Assembly: GCA_031260455.1 (NCBI GenBank)
Contig: JAIRJW010000001.1
Coordinates: forward strand, 1 to 38,289
Reading direction: 5' to 3'
Source of the DNA: Fluviicola sp.
GTDB lineage: Bacteria; Bacteroidota; Bacteroidia; Flavobacteriales_D; Crocinitomicaceae
DNA length: 38,289 bases
Shown: piece after piece, positions 32,255 to 38,289 of the stretch
How the letters are laid out: the number at the start of each line of letters is the position of its first letter
Numbering within the stretch: position 1 is the stretch's first letter
Notes under the pieces: model-generated
What the model saw: the letters and a program-made list of their open reading frames with translations, nothing else
Databases searched by the model: none
What the model was told of the DNA's origin: nothing
Translations under genes and position numbers: made by a program

Positions 32255-32481
32255 TCAAATTCCTCTGGGTTGTGGGGGTGTTTCGTTTCTGCTCGTGCTG
32301 CCAAGCGTAGTGAATCGCCGGAGCACCGCGGAACTGCCGGAGAAAAATTTGCTCCCCGGAAGTACGGAACCAGCACTCCATACGTATACAAACTTAAACC
32401 ATCAACAGCTCCATGGAGCTGTTGATGGCGATTTATTCCCTTCGGGATCATCGGGTATTGTTCCTTTAAACAGAAGCACCC
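32255..32481. other. GC-rich non-coding island with a 30-bp perfect palindrome
   Basis: This 227-bp stretch is visibly GC-richer than its surroundings. ORFs through it on both strands have no start context or family resemblance. CCATCAACAGCTCCA (32399-32413) is followed directly by its exact reverse complement (32414-32428). A short hairpin CCC-ttc-GGG lies just downstream near 32450. It may be a dispersed repeat such as a REP- or BIME-like unit. Confidence 0.45.
32399..32428. repeat. 30-bp perfect palindrome
   Basis: The two 15-base halves are exact reverse complements without a spacer. In RNA it would be a 13-bp stem with a tight loop. It might end transcription of the HMA gene or mark a mobile repeat. 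Confidence 0.85.
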
Positions 32482-32871
32482 TCATTCATCAGGACTGACA
32501 AATTTCAATGCCTCGTCTAATTGTTCCTCGTCAAAGTATTTTTCTTCCAGGGCATTGCTTATGCGATGAAGTACTTTACTTTCAATATTAACCGCCGTCC
32601 TGATAAAATTGGAATGAGCCACTACAGCACATCGGCCTATCTTTCCAAAATTTTTAATGCCCCACGATTCGCCACTGAAAAAAGCTTTTATGTCCATGTC
32701 TTTGAACTGTGTCATGTCTTTCACTTTAAACAGCAGATTCACATGTTCATGTCCTTCGTTGATTTTTTCAGTGAACAGTTGCTCGCAAAGCTTTTCGTCC
32801 TCTTGCGTAAATGTGCCCGTAAGCTCTAAAGCCAGCGCATTTCCCTTGAATGTTTTGATCTGATGCAGCAT
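32482..32871 (-). CDS. SpoIIAA-like (STAS/SEC14-type) domain protein
   Basis: The 129-residue cytosolic protein has the alpha/beta order of the SpoIIAA-like family (STAS fold). LALELTGTFTQEDEKLCEQL is the opening, HVNLLFKVKDMTQFKDMDIK the central part, and GRCAVVAHSNFIRTAVNI the later strand-helix unit. Such proteins are thought to bind small hydrophobic ligands or act as regulators; the function in Bacteroidetes is unknown. It is convergent with the HMA gene across the GC-rich island. Confidence 0.8.
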   Translation of the reverse strand: MLHQIKTFKGNALALELTGTFTQEDEKLCEQLFTEKINEGHEHVNLLFKVKDMTQFKDMDIKAFFSGESWGIKNFGKIGRCAVVAHSNFIRTAVNIESKVLHRISNALEEKYFDEEQLDEALKFVSPDE

Positions 32872-32932
32872 AGTCGCAATTTTTTAAATAAGTTGAAGTT
32901 AGGAATAAAAACAATAGCTTGTTTACAGTTTT

Positions 32933-33484
32933 TTATTTTGAAAATTCACCAAAAGTAGTTCCGCTATTTCCCCCTACCGCTAGTAATATTCCTACTGAAC
33001 GAGCATAGTACATTTTCAAAATCAAGTTTTCATTCTCAATATTCGCCAAAATAAGCTTGTAATTGTAGTAATAGTGCAGCGTAGGAAATATTGGAATTAT
33101 AAAATATTTCCTTTTTACCGATAAATAGTCATCTTTGACTTTTGCCTTTAAAACTATTTCCTGAAGTACCTCTCCACCTTCAAATAACTGTGCGTGTAAT
33201 CTATTATCGGTAAATCGTAAATTTACAACAGCAGAGTCAGAGATTTTTACCCTCCTTCCATTGATTGAGTTAACATCACAAAGGCTATACCATAAATTAT
33301 ATTCTGTTTCGCGATATGTGCTATCTTTTGTCGTAATAGTCTTATTCTGATAGTTTCCATTAAAAATGTCAGAAGAAAATTCAGCAATATTTGTTGGCTC
33401 TAATTGTGCTAATCTTTCATAGGTTCCACAACTGCTAAAAAGAATTATGGCTCCAAAAACGTATAATATAATACCTCTCTTCAT
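32933..33484 (-). CDS. Lipoprotein of unknown function (first cassette gene)
   Basis: The 183-residue protein has a lipoprotein signal (MKRGIILYVFGAIILFSSCG, lipid-attached cysteine at residue 20). The body is beta-rich, with FSSDIFNGNYQN near the start and YFIIPIFPTLHYYYNYKLI later. No family is recognised. The gene is clearly more AT-rich than the core genes. It is preceded by the boundary repeat 33535-33647, as expected for a mobile cassette gene. Confidence 0.65.
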   Translation of the reverse strand: MKRGIILYVFGAIILFSSCGTYERLAQLEPTNIAEFSSDIFNGNYQNKTITTKDSTYRETEYNLWYSLCDVNSINGRRVKISDSAVVNLRFTDNRLHAQLFEGGEVLQEIVLKAKVKDDYLSVKRKYFIIPIFPTLHYYYNYKLILANIENENLILKMYYARSVGILLAVGGNSGTTFGEFSK

Positions 33485-33534
33485 TTATTCAAATATTTTA
33501 AATTACTTGAATTTTGTTTTCTATACTTTTCCGT

Positions 33535-33647
33535 TGTACGCCTGCTATGTCCACAAATTGCCCACAACATGGCGGTGACTTGACGCAGGCGGGAACTCAC
33601 AAATAGTTTAGACGGGCATACCCCCGTTTGCGTGAAACCACTCATTA
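33535..33647 (-). repeat. Cassette-boundary imperfect palindrome, copy C
   Basis: It shares the TGTACG start (33535-33540) and the CC(A/G)CTC(A/G)TTA end (33638-33647) with two other copies. Inside, CGCCTGC (33539-33545) pairs with GCAGGCG (33585-33591) and ACGGG with CCCGT (33612-33616 and 33623-33627). The stop codon of the 33645-34241 gene lies within its end. Confidence 0.6.
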
Positions 33648-34241
33648 GCAGCAACCCATTTTGTCCGATAATCTGAAATATTCATTTCCTTTCTCTTTTG
33701 TTAAGTCGTTCATACTTTTATAATAATTCAACCCTGCCAGTCCTGTTCCGTGCGGGGCAATAGTTGTTTCTGTTATCAAGTATTCGTTGTCAAGTAAAAT
33801 AAAACCTTTTTCTGTGTAGTCATCATACCAAATAAAATCAACAATTTTTCTGTCTTTAAGATACTTCAACTCGTTTTCTCTATACTCAACTTTGTATGGT
33901 TTATATTCTTTAAGCACAACATCTTGTCCAAAAATAATTTTTCGCAACCGACTAAAAACATTCCGTCTTTTTCGCTGGTATTTTTCAGCAAGTTCCGCTA
34001 TTGTTTTCTCCTCCTTATTGATATGATAAACGGGATAGTCCGACAAGTCTGCAAAAAGATTTACAGCATTTTGTTTCAGCGTCTTTTGCCAAACATCATC
34101 ACTAAAGCTAAAAGGAATGTCAATAATAAATTTGTTGTCAAGCTCTATAAAACATTCGCCAGTATCTAAGCCGCCGACTTCCGTTGTTACCGATGAATAG
34201 ATACTTGTCACTGTTTTGCCGATAATATCATTTATTTTCAT
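33645..34241 (-). CDS. Cytosolic hypothetical protein (cassette gene)
   Basis: The 198-residue protein has no signal or membrane segment. The N-terminal part is beta-rich (KTVTSIYSSV, then GECFIELDNKFIIDIPF), with a basic helical middle (EKYQRKRRNVFSRLRKI), a second beta part, and a Cys-Cys C-terminus (KMGCC). The layout loosely recalls immunity-type proteins of polymorphic-toxin systems, but there is no firm match. It lies nine bases downstream of the exported protein gene at 34251-34919. Its TAA is inside the boundary repeat (TAATGAG). Confidence 0.6.
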   Translation of the reverse strand: MKINDIIGKTVTSIYSSVTTEVGGLDTGECFIELDNKFIIDIPFSFSDDVWQKTLKQNAVNLFADLSDYPVYHINKEEKTIAELAEKYQRKRRNVFSRLRKIIFGQDVVLKEYKPYKVEYRENELKYLKDRKIVDFIWYDDYTEKGFILLDNEYLITETTIAPHGTGLAGLNYYKSMNDLTKEKGNEYFRLSDKMGCC

Positions 34242-34250
34242 CTGCCAGTT

Positions 34251-34919
34251 TTATCTTTTCTTTTTTCTCCTGTTGTGAGCTTCTACATACTTTACTTTTT
34301 TTATTTGTCCTGCATCCATCATATAAGTTCCACCTGGTATTTCTGTTAGTCCACACCAATGAAAAGGCTGATATTTCTTGTCAAGTGAACCGATAATTAT
34401 TGAATTATCGGTGATTCGTATTTTCCTGTCGTATCCTTTTATCCAGCCATTTGTATTTATGTCGCCAAACATTTCCTCCCAGCAACCATAAGAGACTTTA
34501 AAAATTTGTGTCGGAATACTGTCAATATTTATAATGAACATTAGCTCTAAACCTGATCCGCCATGACTTCCGTAGTCAGCAATTACTCCCTTTACGACTA
34601 ATTCCGGCTGTCCTTTTTGGTCTAAGTTAACTAAATTGAAATCATTTGTCCATTGGGAGAAGGGTAATAAAAAGGCTGTCCATTTATTTCTGTCAACGGT
34701 GTAATAAGCTATTTTAATGCCGTCTTCAGAAGGGTAACACACAATATTGGGGAAATGAATATTGGTAAGTGGTAATAATGCTGTTATTGCGGCAGAATCC
34801 AATGTTTCATATTCAAGTTTCACAACCGCTAAACTGTCGGGCATATCAAAATCGCTGTCCTGTCCATAAACTACAGTTGTTAAAGCCAGAAGTAATATGA
34901 CCGAAATACTTTTTCTCAT
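34251..34919 (-). CDS. Exported hypothetical protein (cassette gene)
   Basis: The 222-residue protein has a signal peptide (MRKSISVILLLALTTVVYGQ) and an alpha/beta body. FNLVNLDQKGQPELVVKGV resembles the calcium-binding-like 'D..G..(E/D)' repeat of FG-GAP/VCBS-type proteins, but only one such unit is visible. The C-terminus is basic (HNRRKKKR). Function unknown. It leads a two-gene unit with the gene at 33645-34241, set between two boundary repeats. Confidence 0.6.
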   Translation of the reverse strand: MRKSISVILLLALTTVVYGQDSDFDMPDSLAVVKLEYETLDSAAITALLPLTNIHFPNIVCYPSEDGIKIAYYTVDRNKWTAFLLPFSQWTNDFNLVNLDQKGQPELVVKGVIADYGSHGGSGLELMFIINIDSIPTQIFKVSYGCWEEMFGDINTNGWIKGYDRKIRITDNSIIIGSLDKKYQPFHWCGLTEIPGGTYMMDAGQIKKVKYVEAHNRRKKKR

Positions 34920-34955
34920 TCTTTTAAAATTTTAATTCACTCTGTCTTTCAAATT

Positions 34956-35048
34956 TGTACGGCTCTGTCCGGAAATTGCTGCTAACGTGCTGGCGGCTGT
35001 GCATCGGCTTCGTGTATGGGGCAGCCACTTGTGCCAAACCGCTCGTTA
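34956..35048 (-). repeat. Cassette-boundary imperfect palindrome, copy B
   Basis: It starts with TGTACGG (34956-34962) and ends with CCGCTCGTTA (35039-35048). TAACG (34983-34987) pairs with CGTTA (35044-35048), and GGCTG (34995-34999) pairs with CAGCC (35022-35026), giving a long interrupted stem. On the minus strand it begins TAACGAGCGG. The remaining 35049-35169 is AT-rich without a gene. Confidence 0.6.
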
Positions 35049-35169
35049 TATGCTGTAAATTTTCGTGTAATTTGTTATATTTGATTTATTCTGTTTCTAC
35101 GCATAGTTCAACGAGTTTTTTAAATCTCGGTTTAAGTATAAATTACTAACTCAGCCAGGGACAAGTTGC

Positions 35170-35733
35170 TTAAAACACCACATCATCAGCCACATTGCCA
35201 CCCTGTTCGGCAGCAAATTTAGCAGCATACGCTGCCTGTTTTTGCTGCTGATAGCTTGCAAAATGTGGAACGCTGTCCCAGTCTGCATTTTGCACCTCCA
35301 TCCATTTCATGGCAACGGCTTGAAAGTCGCCCAAATTAATGCCGAAATTTTCTTGTATCCACTGTGCGCCGTCTAATCCATATTGATAGGCAGCTTGTCG
35401 CGCGCCGCAAAGCTCTTCATAAAAATAACGGTCGGTGTTTAATTTATCTAGGTTGGCCTGACCTTCTTCGCTGATCGCTACGTTGAGTCCGCTCAGTTTC
35501 GGATGCTGGTCGGCGTTGCCAAAATACTGACCGTAAAGCGTGGTGACTTCCCAGGTTTGGTCTTCCTGCATCCGTGTAACCCAAAGTGCGGAAGCTTCTT
35601 CATACACCGCAGGCTCAATGCCTAAGGCGTTAAGAATGTCTGCTTGGGCAACGCCGGAAACAAGTTTTGCTGAAATGGCTGCATAGTCCTGTAAGGATAC
35701 CCCGTGAATGGGTTCTAATAATGGATTGCTCAT
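35170..35733 (-). CDS. DUF6620-like protein, last gene of the SPFH operon
   Basis: The 187-residue soluble protein begins MSNPLLEPIHGVSLQDYAAI, which resembles the family I recall as DUF6620, though I cannot verify it here. It is mainly helical, with two related parts (LLEPIHGVSLQDYAAISAK and, near 130-150, an IQENFGINLGDFQAVAMKW segment), each with aromatic and acidic residues. It follows the coiled-coil zinc-ribbon gene by six bases, so it belongs to the same operon. The molecular role is unknown. Confidence 0.7.
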   Translation of the reverse strand: MSNPLLEPIHGVSLQDYAAISAKLVSGVAQADILNALGIEPAVYEEASALWVTRMQEDQTWEVTTLYGQYFGNADQHPKLSGLNVAISEEGQANLDKLNTDRYFYEELCGARQAAYQYGLDGAQWIQENFGINLGDFQAVAMKWMEVQNADWDSVPHFASYQQQKQAAYAAKFAAEQGGNVADDVVF

Positions 35734-35739
35734 GATTTT

Positions 35740-36666
35740 TTATCGATTATTATGGGTTGCTAAAGTAGTAAAGAACCTTTCGTGTTCATTAGTCAGGTCA
35801 GGATTTATTTTATTCCATTCGTCAAACATCGCCCTTAAATATTTTTGATAAAGGATCGGTTGTCGACTAGCGGCCTCCTGTCGTTGCTGTTCCAATTCCT
35901 CCATCTCTTTTTCCTTTTGATGAAGGATTTCTTTATTTTTTTCGTGGATCAGGCTTAAACGCAGCTGATGTGCTTTATGATATAAATCCCGTTCTTCTTT
36001 TCCCGCCGCGTCACTTTGCTGTAAAATATGTTTCGTGCGTTGCTCAGCAAGGCTTCTGCCGATATGCTCCAGCAATTTGGCTTGCGAGCTCGGCTCAAAG
36101 GTATTTTTGGTTTGGCAAGACGGGCAAGTAATGTACGTTGTAGTGAAATAAATTTTATCAATAGTGATGGGACTTCCGCACTGCACACAACGAAACTTGT
36201 CTTTGATAGCCTCATATTCATCTACTATTTTTCGATACTTCAATTCATAATCTTCCACCTGCGTATCTTCTATTCGCTGGCGGTATTCCTGGCACATATC
36301 TTCCAGCAAGCTGTACCTGTCATAACATTCATTTCTGAATTGAATATAGGCGGAGGACATTTCGAGTGTATCGGACGCGTACGGAAAGTAGGTAATTTTT
36401 TCTTCTTTTACTGCCGATGCTTTTTCCCGAATACTGTCTAATTGCCCAAGTACGGCAGATTTCAGCCTGAGGTAGCCTCGCTTAAATTCATCGGTATCCG
36501 TATGGTTCATTTCGATTAATTCGGGAATGGAAGCTGCTGCAAATTCCTTTAGCTTTTCTTCTAATTTACCAATGAATACAAAGAATCGCTCCTTGGTTTC
36601 CTGCATTTCTTTTTGTTCGTTTTCTGCCTGCGTGTTTATGGGTTTGTTTTTAGAAAATCCGGACAT
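35740..36666 (-). CDS. Coiled-coil zinc-ribbon protein of the SPFH operon
   Basis: With the start at 36666 (MSGFSKNKP) it has 308 residues and begins seven bases after the preceding stop. The upstream Met (36717) would overlap that gene by 44 bases. Long coiled coils (about 20-160 and 205-285) flank a zinc ribbon at about 155-190: CVQCGS and CPSCQTKN, a C-x2-C...C-x2-C pair. The architecture resembles a scaffold with a metal knuckle, like the zinc-ribbon partners of SPFH proteins in the Bacillus ydjFGHI cluster; this analogy is inference. No enzymatic motif is seen. Confidence 0.7.
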   Translation of the reverse strand: MSGFSKNKPINTQAENEQKEMQETKERFFVFIGKLEEKLKEFAAASIPELIEMNHTDTDEFKRGYLRLKSAVLGQLDSIREKASAVKEEKITYFPYASDTLEMSSAYIQFRNECYDRYSLLEDMCQEYRQRIEDTQVEDYELKYRKIVDEYEAIKDKFRCVQCGSPITIDKIYFTTTYITCPSCQTKNTFEPSSQAKLLEHIGRSLAEQRTKHILQQSDAAGKEERDLYHKAHQLRLSLIHEKNKEILHQKEKEMEELEQQRQEAASRQPILYQKYLRAMFDEWNKINPDLTNEHERFFTTLATHNNR

Positions 36667-36673
36667 CTTATGC

Positions 36674-36925
36674 TTATATGTTTTGTGAATTGTCGCTTTC
36701 TTTGATGTGAATGCCATCTGTAAGCTTTACCGAAAGAAATTCAAACCCACAGTAGGCGCAATGTGTTAAACCGTCCTGTTGCGCTCTGCCTGCTCCGCAA
36801 TTGGGACACGTTTTTGTGTTTACGTTTGCGGATTGCTCCACATATTCTCCTCCGTAAGATTTTTGTTCCACCGCCTTTTGTTTCATTCTTTCTAAAAGAG
36901 AAAGCGTTTTTTTATTTTCTTCCAT
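36674..36925 (-). CDS. Small zinc-ribbon protein of the SPFH operon
   Basis: It has 83 residues from the ATG at 36925, which lies four bases after the SPFH stop; the Met six codons earlier would overlap that gene. The N-terminal half is basic and helical (KKTLSLLERMKQKAVEQ), followed by a zinc ribbon CPNCGAGRAQQDGLTHCAYCG (two CxxC knuckles) and a short tail. Small zinc ribbons next to SPFH/SHOCT proteins are found in other bacteria. It may help assemble membrane-associated complexes. Confidence 0.75.
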   Translation of the reverse strand: MEENKKTLSLLERMKQKAVEQKSYGGEYVEQSANVNTKTCPNCGAGRAQQDGLTHCAYCGFEFLSVKLTDGIHIKESDNSQNI

Positions 36926-36929
36926 GCGT

Positions 36930-37883
36930 TTACAATTTATCAATCAGCTCGGCTTTCTTTGATTTGTATTCGGATTCATCAATCAAACCATTTTCAAAAA
37001 GCGTTTTCAGTTTTTGAAGCTTTGCCGTTATATCGTCTGAGTCATTTTGCTGATTCCCTTGTTGCTGCTGTTGTACCTGATTCATCATCATGCCCATAGC
37101 CGTTGCATTGGTAGTTGCTTCATTCAAGGCTGTTCCTTTTTCGCCAATTGCCTGCGCAGTATTGAATTTGGTGTATTTGTCCATATCGTTCACCATATTC
37201 ATATTGGTGATCTTGTCGTAATGGGCAGAAACTTCGTCGGGAAGCGTAACGCTTGTAACGGTAAACGTAACGAGGTCTATGCCAAACTGCGCAAAGTAGG
37301 GTTTCAAAAATGGCGCCACTTTTTTCCCGAGCTCGGTTATATTTCCGGCAACATCTTTTACCGGCATCTGTTGCTGGGCCAGGATTTCTCCGAATTTCGG
37401 AGCAATATAGTCCCTCAATTCGTGTTGCAGCTCAAAAATGGTGAATGTTTGATACGAACCTGCGTACTGACGGAAAAAAGTCTCAAAGTCGCTGATTTGA
37501 ATATCGAACGTTCCGAAAGCGCGAATTCTGACCTGCCCGAATTCGGGGTCGCGCATCATAATGGGCGCTGGCGTACCCCATTTATTGTTAACAAATTGAC
37601 GGGTGTTTACAAAGTAAATGTCGGCTTTAAACGGACTTTCGAACCCGTATTTCCAGCCTTTCAGACGGCTTAGTACCGGAATATTTTCGGTGCTTAATTT
37701 ATGCAGACCCGGCTGAAATACATCTGCCAATTGCCCTTCGTTTAAAAAAACAGCAACCTGTGATTCCCTGACGGTAAGCTGTGCTCCGTTTTTGATTTCT
37801 TTGTCCTCGTCCTTAAATTTCCACATCAACAAGTTAGGGTCGGGTGTAGTTGCCTCAATGATTTCTATGAATGGTAATGCCAT
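36930..37883 (-). CDS. SPFH-domain protein with C-terminal SHOCT motif (YdjI/virion-core-like)
   Basis: The 317-residue protein has an SPFH (band-7-type) domain at about 20-225 (VRESQVAVFLNEGQLADVF, ADIYFVNTRQFVNNKWGTPA, VRIRAFGTFDIQISD). A helical Gln-rich stretch follows (about 265-280), then a SHOCT-like tail (about 285-317: KLKTLFENGLIDESEYKSKK). This matches the family of Bacillus subtilis YdjI, often annotated as virion core protein. SPFH proteins oligomerise on membranes and organise microdomains or stress responses. It is the first gene of a four-gene operon in a cassette-like block; the start is unambiguous. Confidence 0.88.
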   Translation of the reverse strand: MALPFIEIIEATTPDPNLLMWKFKDEDKEIKNGAQLTVRESQVAVFLNEGQLADVFQPGLHKLSTENIPVLSRLKGWKYGFESPFKADIYFVNTRQFVNNKWGTPAPIMMRDPEFGQVRIRAFGTFDIQISDFETFFRQYAGSYQTFTIFELQHELRDYIAPKFGEILAQQQMPVKDVAGNITELGKKVAPFLKPYFAQFGIDLVTFTVTSVTLPDEVSAHYDKITNMNMVNDMDKYTKFNTAQAIGEKGTALNEATTNATAMGMMMNQVQQQQQGNQQNDSDDITAKLQKLKTLFENGLIDESEYKSKKAELIDKL

Positions 37884-37937
37884 TTTGCTGCGATTTTATT
37901 ATTTTTTATTATATAACAGTTGGTTTTCTCGGTGCGC

Positions 37938-38018
37938 TGTACGGGTTATAATGTTGAAGTGGCTTGGCGAGGGCGACTGTTGTGCGGCAGACAGTCACTT
38001 TTGCCAAGCCGCTCATTA
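37938..38018 (-). repeat. Cassette-boundary imperfect palindrome, copy A
   Basis: TGTACGG starts it (37938-37944) and CCGCTCATTA ends it (38009-38018). Nested arms are TAATG/CATTA (37949-37953, 38014-38018), GGCTTGGC/GCCAAGCC (37961-37968, 38003-38010) and GACTGT/ACAGTC (37975-37980, 37991-37996), all perfect. This is the best-preserved copy. Confidence 0.65.
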
Positions 38019-38138
38019 CCTGTTGCCATTTTTAACAATTTATTTTTTTAATCCTTAAACGATAAAGTTCTCGCTTTTTTCTCCTGTTGGAATAATAAAA
38101 ATATCTTTTTTAAGTCCATATATTGCAATACTACTGTT

Positions 38139-38289
38139 TTATGCTAAATCTTCCTTTTTCTTTTCTTCGTAATTTTCTAACTCCTTGTTTACTTCCACTA
38201 ATAGTTGTTGTTCCGTAGGCAAGTATAATTCATATTGGCTTGCAAAAATTTGTTTTTGATTTTCAGGCAAAGTAAAACGAACAACCGTA
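38139..38289 (-). CDS. C-terminus of a possible DUF1016/YhcG-like PDDEXK nuclease family protein (partial)
   Basis: Only the last 49 codons and the stop (38139-38141) are in the window; the 5' part continues beyond 38289. The sequence VVRFTLPENQKQIFASQYEL and the following LYLPTEQQLLVEVNKELEN resemble the tail of Bacteroidetes PDDEXK-domain (DUF1016) proteins, in which a '.LP.....A..Y.LYLPTE..L..E' ending is common. The catalytic core is not visible. The gene lies 120 bp beyond the last boundary repeat, so it may belong to the next cassette. Confidence 0.45.
   Translation of the reverse strand, partial: TVVRFTLPENQKQIFASQYELYLPTEQQLLVEVNKELENYEEKKKEDLA

Noticed and set aside
32145..32498. 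Several overlapping ORFs of 66-100 codons on both strands
   Set aside because: All cross the GC-rich island and its palindrome or overlap the HMA gene; none has a credible start or domain.
36028..36441. 137-codon plus-strand ORF
   Set aside because: Antisense to the coiled-coil zinc-ribbon gene, which has two CxxC pairs and fits an operon.
33535..38018. CRISPR array
   Set aside because: The three repeats are 1.4-3 kb apart, differ in their middles and enclose genes; there are no regular short spacers.

Overview
The window looks like a chromosomal segment of a Bacteroidota bacterium, most likely order Flavobacteriales and possibly near Fluviicola/Crocinitomicaceae. The genus is a guess. The evidence is: repeated Bacteroidetes-type promoter boxes (TAnnTTTG, sometimes with an upstream TTTG); almost no Shine-Dalgarno sites; and family types typical of that phylum (LETM1-related biofilm protein, DUF5686, HYC_CC_PP-like protein, carboxypeptidase-regulatory-like N-terminal domains, paired OmpH proteins after BamA). 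No rRNA, tRNA or CRISPR array was seen.

Layout. (1) 1-2.0 kb is an accessory margin. It has the first codons of an IS3-type transposase gene and a small gene whose 3' end seems to be supplied by that IS. It also holds a 1.44-kb segment bounded by a perfect 35-bp inverted repeat, with four or five tiny ORFs and no recognisable transposase. (2) 2.2-5.9 kb has a LETM1-related protein overlapping an acyltransferase, then a GT4 glycosyltransferase on the other strand. (3) 6.0-10.8 kb is the translation/transcription block rimP-nusA-infB, with a GNRA hairpin plus U-tract just before the rimP start. (4) 11.1-15.6 kb is the envelope block uppS-bamA-ompH-ompH. (5) 15.9-25.8 kb is mostly core: a LigB-type dioxygenase, murI, a DUF5686 outer-membrane protein, a radical SAM/SPASM protein, kbl, a PHP-domain membrane protein with a small partner, and a GT2 synthase with an unusual exported N-terminal domain. 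(6) 26.0-32.3 kb has a plug-only TonB-receptor-like protein, a MITE-like inverted repeat, an Nfu protein, and a metal-homeostasis locus. In that locus a Fur-family repressor and CDF exporter diverge from a HYC_CC_PP-like protein, a TonB receptor and an exported HMA protein. (7) 32.3-38.3 kb is accessory. A GC-rich island with a 30-bp perfect palindrome and a SpoIIAA-like gene are followed by orphan genes on the minus strand. These are separated by three related imperfect palindromes (33535-33647, 34956-35048, 37938-38018), which look like a cassette array without a visible integrase. The largest cassette carries a four-gene operon: SPFH/SHOCT protein, small zinc ribbon, coiled-coil zinc-ribbon protein, and a DUF6620-like protein.

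How the genes work together. Blocks 3 and 4 are vegetative operons for ribosome maturation, transcription elongation, translation initiation, lipid carrier synthesis and outer-membrane protein assembly. The 28.5-32.3 kb locus plausibly balances import and export of a transition metal. The two segments most likely to hold undescribed biology are the inverted-repeat-bounded unit at 544-1987 and the cassette region at 33.5-38.0 kb with its SPFH/zinc-ribbon operon. Several genes have a TAnnTTTG box only 4 nt before the ATG, suggesting leaderless mRNAs.
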